From positions 1 through 64,000 of the forward strand of contig CBDDIZ010000030.1 of NCBI GenBank assembly GCA_965229305.1: a stretch of DNA of 64,000 bases, written 5' to 3'. This DNA is from JALHNI01 sp965229305 (GTDB lineage Bacteria; Acidobacteriota; Terriglobia; Bryobacterales; Bryobacteraceae). The translations under genes and the position numbers were made by a program. Positions 33,752 through 40,850 of this stretch are shown piece by piece. The notes under the pieces were generated by a model. The model was not told the origin of the DNA. It ran no database searches and saw only the letters and a program-made list of their open reading frames with translations. Numbering within the stretch: position 1 is the stretch's first letter; every line of letters starts with the position of its first letter.

Positions 33752-33786
33752 CTCTACTGGCTCCTTTCGTGGGGGAGCTCCTCTAG

Positions 33787-34060
33787 TTTTACCTGGTAGA
33801 GTTTTCGGGAGGCATGTCACCGGCACCTTCTCTTCAGTCCTGTCATTCCTTTTGCTCCCTGCTCGTATTTTTGAGATGACCCCTAAAGCGTTTGGCATCC
33901 CTGGTTCGTCTGTTGAGACAAGGCCCGGAGGGAGCTGGAACAAAAATGGAGAAATAAATTTCCGCGGCCCGCCCCGCCATAGGGCGCGGGGGCGTAAGGT
34001 GCCCTTTAGCCCAAGCTCAGATGAATCCCCGAGTGCTCGCGGATACGAGCGTAATTACTC
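33787..34060. other. Intergenic stretch between IS3 and DUF1059
   Basis: No coding frame seen. It holds a GC-rich imperfect hairpin near 33970-34000 (CCCGCCCCGCC, ATAG, then GGCGCGGGGG) and short AT-rich patches. The strong palindrome follows at 34061-34083. Confidence 0.45.
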
Positions 34061-34083
34061 TGTAAATGCCGTTCGTATTTACA
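34061..34083. promoter_or_regulatory. Palindrome TGTAAAT-N9-ATTTACA upstream of DUF1059
   Basis: Perfect 7-base arms with a 9-base centre, ending 17 bases before the ATG at 34101. It could be an operator for a dimeric regulator, or the stem of a short hairpin that covers the ribosome-binding region. A related TGTAAA-N6-TTTACA sequence occurs at 36924-36941. Confidence 0.45.
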
Positions 34084-34100
34084 CCGAAAAGGATTTCCCC

Positions 34101-34295
34101 ATGAAGCAGTTTTGTTGTGGCGATGTGGTGAAGGGATGCCAGGCTGTGTTTATTGGCGAGACCGATGAAGAGATTCTGGGCCAAGTGGCGGAGCACGCCC
34201 GTCAGGATCATGGCTTGGCCGAAGTCCCGCCGGAATTGGAGCAGAAGGTCCGGTCCCTGATTCAGCCGTCGACGGAATCCCTGCCGGTCGTCTAA
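34101..34295 (+). CDS. DUF1059 small protein
   Basis: 64 residues. It matches the DUF1059 family of small proteins, with the N-terminal FCCGDVVKGCQAVFIGETDEEIL and HARQDHGLAEVPPEL. Two cysteines near the start (C4, C5) plus C12 and H32/H36 could bind metal. The ATG is preceded by AAGGAT. It is the first gene after the palindrome at 34061-34083 and is followed 17 bases later by the EAL gene in the same direction. Role unknown. Confidence 0.85.
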   Translation: MKQFCCGDVVKGCQAVFIGETDEEILGQVAEHARQDHGLAEVPPELEQKVRSLIQPSTESLPVV

Positions 34296-34312
34296 CCGGC
34301 GCTACAGACTTC

Positions 34313-35512
34313 ATGGCGCGTTCCGCACTCCATCGCGTCCAGGGCCCTGAAGACGCCCTGTCGCGTCTGGCCCACGCGCTGCACGAAGAAGAAACGGACA
34401 CGCTGGCGGATGCGCCAGTCGAGGCCATCCTGGCGGCAGTACTGCAGGAAGAACTGCCGTTTGTCTACCACTACCAGCCCATCGTGGATCTGGCCCGCGG
34501 CATTACGACCGGGTACGAAGCCCTGGTCCGCTTCCCGATCCAGCCCACGATTCCGCCGGATCGCATGCTCGCCTGCGCCGACCACTGGGGTTGCCGCGAA
34601 GAGCTCGAAGCGCTGATCACCCGGGAAGCAGTTCATCAGCGCGGCTTCCTGCCGGTCAACACCTTCTTGTCCATCAATGCCAGCCCGTCCTTCGTCCTCT
34701 CGACTTTTTGGGATGAGATCCTCGCCGAGGCCGGCGACTTACGGCGGGTGGTGGTGGAGATCACCGAGAACCAGGCCGTGGATAACTATGGCCCCCTGTT
34801 GCAGAAGGTGGCGGCCATTCGTGAGGCCGGGGGAAGCATCGCCGTCGACGACGCCGGCTCCGGCTACTCCAGTCTGAAGCACGTCATGGCGTTACGGCCG
34901 GAATTCGTCAAACTTGACCGGACCTTTGTCTCGAATTGCGACAAGGATCCGGCGAAAAGCGCGCTGATTGAAATGGTAGGCAACACCGCCGGACGGCTCG
35001 ATACCTGGCTCATCGCCGAAGGCGTAGAAACCGAGCGTGAGCTCGAAGAGTTGATCAACCTCGAAGTGCCACTTGCCCAAGGCTATTTTCTGGCGCGTCC
35101 ACAACCACAGATGCAGCCCCTGGCCGCAGCGCCGGCGCACGCCATCGTGAAGCGGGTCCGCGAGATTCAATCGTCCCGACAGTTGCGAGATTCGGTCGAC
35201 CCGTGCGTCGGTGCTCTCGACGAGCCCCATGCGCGGGCCATGCTCGCCGCCGATCCGGCCCTCGAGGCCGTGATGGTGGTCGACGCCTGGGGCGGACCAG
35301 CCCTGTTGTTGCAGCGCCATCCGCTGGCCGGGGTTCGCGTGGTGGCCCCGCTGCTGCGCATGCAAGGCTCCACGCCGGCTCGCACGGCCCTGCAGCGCGC
35401 CCTCACCCGGCCCGGGTCGCTCTGCTTCGACCCCATCGTCGCCATCGACGAACTCGGCCGCTTCACCGGCCTCGTCAACATCGATCAACTGACCCGCCAT
35501 CTGCTCACCTGA
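34313..35512 (+). CDS. EAL-domain c-di-GMP phosphodiesterase
   Basis: 399 residues. The EAL domain (about 40-270) has the full set of residues needed for activity: E69-A70-L71, N122, E149 and E152 of EITEN, D179-D180, K200, E236 of EGVET and Q256. It probably hydrolyses cyclic di-GMP to pGpG. The C-terminal half (about 280-399) is a second domain, including VMVVDAWGGPALLLQRHP, that resembles the CBS-like/GGDEF-remnant regulatory domain seen in YkuI-type enzymes. No membrane segment. It is followed 22 bases later by a GntR regulator. A GGDEF partner is not seen in this window. Confidence 0.9.
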   Translation: MARSALHRVQGPEDALSRLAHALHEEETDTLADAPVEAILAAVLQEELPFVYHYQPIVDLARGITTGYEALVRFPIQPTIPPDRMLACADHWGCREELEALITREAVHQRGFLPVNTFLSINASPSFVLSTFWDEILAEAGDLRRVVVEITENQAVDNYGPLLQKVAAIREAGGSIAVDDAGSGYSSLKHVMALRPEFVKLDRTFVSNCDKDPAKSALIEMVGNTAGRLDTWLIAEGVETERELEELINLEVPLAQGYFLARPQPQMQPLAAAPAHAIVKRVREIQSSRQLRDSVDPCVGALDEPHARAMLAADPALEAVMVVDAWGGPALLLQRHPLAGVRVVAPLLRMQGSTPARTALQRALTRPGSLCFDPIVAIDELGRFTGLVNIDQLTRHLLT

Positions 35513-35534
35513 TCCGCCATATGATGAAGCCTGC

Positions 35535-36398
35535 ATGATCAGGCTTTGGATCTCGCGAAAGTCCAGCCTGCCGATTCGCGAACAGCTTAGCGCGCAACTC
35601 TTGCTCGGCATCCTCAGCCGCAAACTCGCGCCGGGTGAAAAACTCCCCAGCGTCCGCGAACTGGCCCGCCGCTTGAAGATTCACGGCAACACCGTGCTGG
35701 CCGTGTATCGCGACTTGGCCCAACGAGGTTGGGTGCGAGCGCAGAGCGGCAGCGGGGTCTTTGTGCGCGAGTTCAAGTGGACCGCGGGTAAGGGCGGGCT
35801 CGATGAACTCGTGCGGAGTTGGGTCGAGGACGCGCAAACGCTCGGCTACTCGCTGGCCGATGTTCAGGCGGCGCTCGAGCGGCTGCGCCCCGCCAGCTTC
35901 GTGGTGATGGACCCGGATCCGGAACTCGCCCGCATCCTCGCCGCCGAGGCTAGCGAGGCGGTGGGCCAGCCGGTGGGCGTTGCGCCACTCGAGAATCCGC
36001 CCACCGGCGCCTTGATTCTGGCGCAAGCCGGACAAGCTGACCATGTGGCGCGCGCCGTGGGCGACCGTCCTTTTCGCGTGATCCACGTGAAGTCGATGCA
36101 GGAGGTCCTGGCCGGCCGGCAACGGCCGCCGTTCCCCATCCTCATCGGAGTAGTTTCCCGCTCGCCGCAAATCCGTGAGTGGGCGGGCACGCTGCTTTCG
36201 TCACTCGGCTTCGACGCTGCCCAAGTCCTCCTGCGCGATCCGGCCGACCCAGCGTTCGCCGACGGACTCTCGCTGTGTGCCGTCGTTGCGTGCGATGTCA
36301 TCGCCGCCGCCGACCTCCCTGCCCCGGCGCGGCCGGTCGTCTTTCGGCTGCTGTCCGAGGAGTCACTGGCCGAACTGCTCGCCTTGGCGTGCGGCTGA
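35535..36398 (+). CDS. GntR-family regulator
   Basis: 287 residues. The winged helix-turn-helix (about 8-78: LAPGEKLPSVRELARRLKIHGNTVLAVYRDLAQRG, shown in parts as GEKLPSVRELARRLKIHGN and TVLAVYRDLAQRGW) is of the GntR type. The C-terminal part (about 95-285) resembles a type 2 periplasmic-binding/aminotransferase-like ligand domain but I cannot name a subfamily. It lies between the EAL gene and a small secreted protein in one direction, so they may be one unit. Confidence 0.8.
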   Translation: MIRLWISRKSSLPIREQLSAQLLLGILSRKLAPGEKLPSVRELARRLKIHGNTVLAVYRDLAQRGWVRAQSGSGVFVREFKWTAGKGGLDELVRSWVEDAQTLGYSLADVQAALERLRPASFVVMDPDPELARILAAEASEAVGQPVGVAPLENPPTGALILAQAGQADHVARAVGDRPFRVIHVKSMQEVLAGRQRPPFPILIGVVSRSPQIREWAGTLLSSLGFDAAQVLLRDPADPAFADGLSLCAVVACDVIAAADLPAPARPVVFRLLSEESLAELLALACG

Positions 36399-36465
36399 TT
36401 GTGACGGCGGCAGAAAGTGTCATAGACCGGCGACCACCGCCCTCTCAACGGCGTTAGCGTCAGGC

Positions 36466-36915
36466 ATGCGCACCCTATTGCTCGTCTTTCTCGCCCATCT
36501 GGCCTGGTCGGCGGAGCCGGTGTCCTGGGCTCGTTCGCCCGAAGCCTTCGTCGACAATCTGGTCGTTGTCCAATTGAACACGGGCACGCGGATCGCCGGC
36601 CGCTGGACCTCGGTCACCCTCGACGAGTTCACCATGAAAGTAGCGCGGACCTCCGACAAAAAGGCAATCAGCAAGGGACTGCGCACCATCCCGCGCGCAG
36701 CGATCAGCGAAGTGCGCGTGGCTCCGCGGCGCAGCGCCGGACGCCACGTCGGTCGCGCGGCGGGCCTCACGGTCGGCCTGATGCTGCTCTACCCGCTCGC
36801 GATGCGGGTGCAGTCTTATGGGGTGGTCGCGCTCCCGGTCGCCACCACTCTTCTGGGCCACTCGCTGGGGAAAGCGTACGACGAGCGCAGCCGTCCGGTG
36901 GTGTTCGTCGATTGA
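36466..36915 (+). CDS. Exported hypothetical protein with C-terminal membrane segment
   Basis: 149 residues from ATG 36466. A signal peptide (MRTLLLVFLAHLAWSAEP) is followed by a beta-rich region including VVVQLNTGTRIAGRW and LDEFTMKVARTSDKK, which looks like a small SH3/Lsm-like domain. A C-terminal hydrophobic segment (about 103-130) may anchor it. Located between the GntR and FecR genes. It has no strong ribosome-binding site. No family recognised. Confidence 0.65.
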   Translation: MRTLLLVFLAHLAWSAEPVSWARSPEAFVDNLVVVQLNTGTRIAGRWTSVTLDEFTMKVARTSDKKAISKGLRTIPRAAISEVRVAPRRSAGRHVGRAAGLTVGLMLLYPLAMRVQSYGVVALPVATTLLGHSLGKAYDERSRPVVFVD

Positions 36916-36949
36916 GCAGAAGATGTAAATAGCCCTTTACAGCTCAATC
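36910..36949 (+). terminator. Long inverted repeat after the small exported gene
   Basis: GATTGAGC (36910-36917) pairs perfectly with GCTCAATC (36942-36949), and TGTAAA (36924-36929) with TTTACA (36936-36941). The result is a 14-bp stem with a one-sided 6-base bulge (AGAAGA) and a 6-base loop. The stem begins in the last codon of the preceding gene. There is no U-tract, so it may be a terminator of weak type or a regulatory hairpin. Confidence 0.5.
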
Positions 36950-36960
36950 ACTTCCGCCCA

Positions 36961-37031
36961 CCGGGCGCGTTCGCCAGAGCTGGGCGTTTTAAGCCGGACC
37001 GGTGGTAATCCACCAGCCCCCAGCCACCCGG
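36961..37031 (+). ncRNA. Candidate structured leader RNA upstream of FecR-domain gene
   Basis: About 70 bases can fold into nested stems: CCGG at 36961-36964 with CCGG at 37028-37031, GCTGGG (36979-36984) with CCCAGC (37019-37024), and hairpin GGTGG-TAAT-CCACC (37001-37014). A small GCG/CGC hairpin lies at 36965-36974. It lies 78 bases upstream of the FecR start, with a long untranslated leader. The part GGTGGTAATCC loosely recalls the cobalamin-riboswitch core, and the context with a secreted protein recalls c-di-GMP riboswitches, but neither consensus fits, so I leave it unassigned. Confidence 0.35.
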
Positions 37032-37108
37032 CCTCTTGCATTCTCAACTACTTACCTTTGGCCACCAAAGTGCATGAACCAGAGTGCGCTCCGGAAAGGA
37101 AACTGAGT

Positions 37109-38092
37109 ATGGGGAACAAATTATGGATGACAGGCGCCTTAGTGGCAGCCTTGGGGGTGATGCCGGCCGCGGCTCAATGGCGGCAGGTGGGTTCGTCGGG
37201 GACGGCGGGAACGCAGAACCCGCGAGCCAATGGGCCAGTCATGAACGGCCCGTCGAACGGGCCCGGCAATGGGCCTGGGTACAGCGCGGATATGGACGGG
37301 GATGGACGCAGCGATGTCGGCGTGGCGCGAGTGAGCGTCGCCGACGGCGACGTCGAAGTGTTGCGTGAGTCCGGCGATCGGATGCAGGCGCGCGGCGGCA
37401 TGCCGCTGATGTCGCATGACACGATCTCCACCGCCCGTGCCTCGCGAGCCGAAGTACAACTCGGCCCCGGGAACTTGGTGCGCCTGAATGAAGACACGCG
37501 CCTTCGCGTGCTCGACATCGGCAACCGCTTCTATCGCGTGGAAGTGCTCACCGGTGATGTGAGCATCACGCAGTTCAAAGGGATGAATGCCGACATCACG
37601 GTGATCGCCGGCAACGCAAACGTTCGCCCGCTGAAGGCGGGCATCTATCGGGTCGTGGTGCGCGAGAACATCCAGACGGACCTCACCGTCCGCAAGGGTG
37701 AAGCCGAACTCGCCAGCGGTCGCGACAGTGAAGTGATCAAGAGCGGCAAGCGGGCGACCGTCCGCGGTGACCGCCAATCCGCCGAACTTCGCGTGCAAGG
37801 CGCCGGCGACAAAGACGGCTTTGATCGCTGGAACGAACGCCGCGACGATGTGCTCGAGCCGAACACCGGCGGCCGCGGAGGCGGCTACTACGGCGGCGTC
37901 GGCTACGGCTATCCGTGGGGTTGGGGCGGCTGGGGCGGCTACGGCTATCCGTTCTGGGGCTCGGGCTTCTACGGAGGCTACGGCTACGGCTTCGGCCCCA
38001 CGGTGATCGTGGGTGGCCGGGTCGGCGGCGGCGGCTTCCACGGCGGGGGCCGTGGAGGCGGTGGCGGTGGTCGCGGCGGCGGCCGTCGCTAA
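37109..38092 (+). CDS. Exported FecR-domain protein with glycine/tyrosine-rich tail
   Basis: 327 residues from ATG 37109, with AAAGGA 8 bases upstream; an upstream in-frame start at 37058 is less likely. Signal peptide (1-22). Residues about 55-170 form a FecR-type domain (SVADGDVEVLRESGDR; RASRAEVQLGPGNLVRL), the fold that in other proteins senses signals at the outer membrane. From about 260 the chain is Gly-, Tyr- and Trp-rich (GYGYPWGWGGWGGYGYPFW), ending in a Gly/Arg-rich tail. Such low-complexity tails can be adhesive or structural. A long leader with a candidate RNA structure precedes it, and a strong terminator follows. Confidence 0.75.
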   Translation: MGNKLWMTGALVAALGVMPAAAQWRQVGSSGTAGTQNPRANGPVMNGPSNGPGNGPGYSADMDGDGRSDVGVARVSVADGDVEVLRESGDRMQARGGMPLMSHDTISTARASRAEVQLGPGNLVRLNEDTRLRVLDIGNRFYRVEVLTGDVSITQFKGMNADITVIAGNANVRPLKAGIYRVVVRENIQTDLTVRKGEAELASGRDSEVIKSGKRATVRGDRQSAELRVQGAGDKDGFDRWNERRDDVLEPNTGGRGGGYYGGVGYGYPWGWGGWGGYGYPFWGSGFYGGYGYGFGPTVIVGGRVGGGGFHGGGRGGGGGGRGGGRR

Positions 38093-38116
38093 ATCTTTCG
38101 GCTACCTTCCCCACGA

Positions 38117-38150
38117 AAAAGGCCCGCTTCGGCGGGCCTTTTCGTTTTTA
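38117..38150. terminator. Strong bidirectional rho-independent terminator
   Basis: AAAAGGCCCGC (38117-38127), TTCG loop, GCGGGCCTTTT (38132-38142): an 11-bp perfect stem with a stable UUCG tetraloop and T runs on both sides. It separates the FecR gene (+) from the convergent binding-protein gene (-) and can serve both. Confidence 0.93.
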
Positions 38151-39098
38151 TTGCAGGTACTTCTTGAGGTCCGGATTCAGCCGTTGCTGAACCTCAGGAT
38201 CGTTCAGATTCTTCTGCGTCACCAGGAGCGGCGCGATGTTCTGAATCTTCTCGACCGTCTCACCCTTCAGCAGCTTCACGGCCGCCATAATCGACTCGTA
38301 GCCCATCTTGAAGGGATGCTGCGCCACCAGCGAGTCAATCACGCCGTTGGTCAGGTCCTGCAGCAACTGCGGGCTCGAATCGAAGCCCACCAGCTTGGCC
38401 TTCGTGCCGCGCGCCTTCACCGCCTGGCTCGCGCCGGCCGTACTGCTTTCGTTGGAAGCGAAGATGCCCGTCAGATCGGCATGCGCCGTCAGCATGTTCT
38501 CAGCCACCTTCAGCGACTGCGCGTAGTCCGCATTGCCGTAACGCTTGTCGGCAATCTTAATGTCCGGGAACTTCTTGGCCAGCGTCTCTTCGAAGCCCGC
38601 TTCGCGCGCCATCGTGGAGGCGACGCCGGGCTGTACCGCGACGATCACCACCTTGCCCTTGCCGCCCAGGACTTCGCCCATGCGATCGGCAGCCAAAGAA
38701 CCCGCCGCGTAATTGTCGGTGGCGATCTGCGTGGCAAAACGATCCGTATCGATGCCCGAGTCGAAGATGATCACCGGAATCTTCGCATCGGCCGCGCGTG
38801 TCACTACGCCCACCATCGACTTGCGATCGATCGGCGCCAGGCAGATGGCATCGACGTGACGGTTGATCATGGCATCGACGATCTGGATCTGTCCGTTGAA
38901 GTCCGTCTCGGTGGCCGGCCCGTTCCAACTCACGTCGACGCCCACCTCGCGGCTGGCGGCGATCGCCCCGGCGTTCACCGACTGCCAGAAGACGTGCGTC
39001 CGGCCTTTCGGCACCATTCCGATGGTCTTCTTCTGCGTGCGATTGCAAGAGGCAATCAGGGCCGCGGACGAGGCGGCGATCCAGCTTCGACGATTCAT
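38148..39098 (-). CDS. Sugar ABC transporter substrate-binding lipoprotein
   Basis: 316 residues. A lipoprotein signal ends in LIASC (C18). The rest is a periplasmic binding protein of the type I (Peripla_BP_4, ribose/galactose-like) class, including TIGMVPKGRTHVFWQSVNAG and GKVVIVAVQPGVASTMAREAGF and the C-terminal hinge GFDSSPQLLQDLTNG. It probably captures a sugar such as ribose or a related compound for an ABC importer. No permease or ATPase gene lies next to it, which is unusual for this class; the partner genes may be elsewhere. Confidence 0.88.
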   Translation of the reverse strand: MNRRSWIAASSAALIASCNRTQKKTIGMVPKGRTHVFWQSVNAGAIAASREVGVDVSWNGPATETDFNGQIQIVDAMINRHVDAICLAPIDRKSMVGVVTRAADAKIPVIIFDSGIDTDRFATQIATDNYAAGSLAADRMGEVLGGKGKVVIVAVQPGVASTMAREAGFEETLAKKFPDIKIADKRYGNADYAQSLKVAENMLTAHADLTGIFASNESSTAGASQAVKARGTKAKLVGFDSSPQLLQDLTNGVIDSLVAQHPFKMGYESIMAAVKLLKGETVEKIQNIAPLLVTQKNLNDPEVQQRLNPDLKKYLQ

Positions 39099-39122
39099 GT
39101 ATTCAGCTTTCTGCTCGGGAAA

Positions 39123-40154
39123 CTACTGCGGGAACTGCTTGGGCGCCTGATGCTGCGCCTGCCAGCCTTCACCATTCAGAGCCTTCAGAAATTCCACCAA
39201 GTCCGTCTGTTCTGCTTTGGTGAGATTCAGAGGCTTCATGCGTTCATCAAGATTCTTGTTCTTGAGCCCGCCCTTGTTGTAGTAGTCGACCACGTCTTCC
39301 AGCGTCGCCAGGCTGCCGTCATGCATATAGGGAGCCGTACGCGCGATATCGCGCAGGGTCGGCGTTTTGAAGGCGCCCCAATCGGCTTCGTTCTTCGTCA
39401 CTTCGTAGCGACCCAGATCCGGGTTCGGCTTATCCATGCCCACGCCCAGGTTGTGATACGAGTTCAGCGTGAAGTTGATGCCTTCATGGCACTGGTCGCA
39501 CTTGGCCTTATTGAAGTAGATGTCCATGCCGCGCACCTGCGCCGCCGTCAGCGCCTTCTTGTTGCCCGCCTTGTAGCGGTCATAGGGCGAGTTACCGGAA
39601 AGCACGGTGCGCTCGTAGGTCGCGATGGCCTTGGTGGTGAGATCGATGTCGATCTGGTCCGTGCCGAAGGCCTTTTGGTAGAGCGCCTTGTAGCCGGGGA
39701 TCGCCTGGATCCGCTTCACGACGTTCGCGTGCGTGTTGCCCATCTCAATCGGATTCTGCATCGGCCCGCCGGCCTGCTCTTCGAGCGAAGCGGCGCGTCC
39801 GTCCCAGAACTGATTCAGGCTATACGCCCGGTTGATGACCGTGGGAGCGCTGCGTCCGCCCTTCTGCGACTTGATTCCGGTAGACACCGGCTGACAATCC
39901 GTAAACCCCAGTTCCGGACTGTGGCAGCTCGCGCAGGACACCGAATCGTCCGCCGAAAGGCGCTTGTCGAAATAGAGTAGTTTGCCCAGTGCCGCCTTCT
40001 CCGGCGTGTATGGGTTGTCCTTCGGAAACTGGACGGGAATCAGGCCCAGCGGCACCGCCGGCCCTTTCGCGGCAGTCTGAGCCCACAAGCAGGTAGCAAT
40101 GAGAAAGGCTGGCAACGTCGCCGCTGCCAGCCATTGACGATTGATCGACATCAA
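39123..40154 (-). CDS. Di-heme cytochrome c peroxidase (MauG/CcpA type)
   Basis: 343 residues. A signal peptide (about 1-28) is followed by two heme-binding motifs: CASCH at 74-78 and CDQCH at 219-223, with the family sequences FDKRLSADD, GGRSAPTVINRAY and GMDKPNPDLGRYEVT. It probably reduces hydrogen peroxide in the periplasm or, like MauG, carries out a modification of a protein. Located 12 bases upstream of nothing in its own direction; the next gene (40167-40679) is transcribed in the same direction and ends 12 bases before this start, so the two are likely an operon with 40167-40679 first. Confidence 0.9.
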   Translation of the reverse strand: MMSINRQWLAAATLPAFLIATCLWAQTAAKGPAVPLGLIPVQFPKDNPYTPEKAALGKLLYFDKRLSADDSVSCASCHSPELGFTDCQPVSTGIKSQKGGRSAPTVINRAYSLNQFWDGRAASLEEQAGGPMQNPIEMGNTHANVVKRIQAIPGYKALYQKAFGTDQIDIDLTTKAIATYERTVLSGNSPYDRYKAGNKKALTAAQVRGMDIYFNKAKCDQCHEGINFTLNSYHNLGVGMDKPNPDLGRYEVTKNEADWGAFKTPTLRDIARTAPYMHDGSLATLEDVVDYYNKGGLKNKNLDERMKPLNLTKAEQTDLVEFLKALNGEGWQAQHQAPKQFPQ

Positions 40155-40166
40155 TACGAGGATAAT

Positions 40167-40679
40167 CTACTTTTTGACGTAGCCCTGCACATAAAGCGCA
40201 TTGAAGCCGCCATGCTTGGACACCGTGCCGGTCACTTCCATGATGTGCGCCGTGTGCTCGATGGCCGCCTTGCGGAACTCCGTCATGCCGTCGCGGCGCA
40301 GGTCATGCTCTTCGTCCATCAGCATGTACATCGTGCCGTCTTCGGTCAGCAAGCCGATCGGCTGGCCAGCCGTGAAGCACTTCTGCGCACAGGAACGATG
40401 CTTTTCGCCATGCTTGCCGATCTGCAGATAGCAGGAGAAGTCGAGGATCTCGCCCTTCACGGTTTCCACGGCGGCCTTGTTCGGCTTCCCGTCCACCGAA
40501 GCGGCCATCGTGGTCGCGCTCCAGACGTCGCCCTTGGTTCCCAACTTGCCCATCGGCGCAGCGTAGCTGCCGCCTTCCACCTTCATTTGAGGTTGCAGGA
40601 TGCCGGGCCCCTTCTTCGATTGCGCCACCAGACCGAGAGCCACCACGCCCATCAGGGCACCAATTTTCCAAGCCTTCAT
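40167..40679 (-). CDS. Exported cysteine-containing hypothetical protein
   Basis: 170 residues from ATG 40679, with AAGGAG 10 bases upstream. Signal peptide (1-19). A cysteine pattern FSCYLQIGKHGEKHRSCAQKC (given in parts: FSCYLQIGK, HRSCAQKC) followed by AGQPIGLL is seen in a family of small secreted proteins in this phylum that I cannot name. The cysteines and H residues could bind metal or heme. It lies directly upstream of the MauG-like gene with 12 bases between, so the products could work together. Confidence 0.7.
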   Translation of the reverse strand: MKAWKIGALMGVVALGLVAQSKKGPGILQPQMKVEGGSYAAPMGKLGTKGDVWSATTMAASVDGKPNKAAVETVKGEILDFSCYLQIGKHGEKHRSCAQKCFTAGQPIGLLTEDGTMYMLMDEEHDLRRDGMTEFRKAAIEHTAHIMEVTGTVSKHGGFNALYVQGYVKK

Positions 40680-40850
40680 CGCCAAACTTCTCCTTCTTCT
40701 GAATATCCTAGCGCGGGTCTACCTCTGCGCACGTGCACGCCGGGGACCACCTCGCCGCGTCTCCAGGTAAACTCTTCAGCCGCCAACCAGCAGGCTACGA
40801 GCCACCCCGAACGTATCACACTCAATTGCTTCGGTACAATCGTTGCACCC

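Larger units (their letters stand above)
32550..33786 (-). mobile_element. IS3-family element
   Basis: About 1.24 kb with inverted ends CTAGAGAAGCT on the left and CTAGAGGAGCT on the right (10 of 11 match), both just outside the coding frames. It contains orfA and orfB in the usual -1 overlapping arrangement. I see no clear target duplication, so the exact ends are uncertain by several bases. The element lies between the InlB-repeat gene and DUF1059. Confidence 0.75.

Noticed and set aside
36961..37031. Cobalamin or GEMM (c-di-GMP) riboswitch
   Set aside because: GGTGGTAATCC and GGCGTTTTAAGCC recall parts of the two consensus cores, but the surrounding conserved boxes are missing, so I kept it as an unassigned structure.
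38013..39980. 655-codon open frame on the plus strand
   Set aside because: It runs through the strong terminator at 38117-38150 and lies antisense to the binding protein and the peroxidase.
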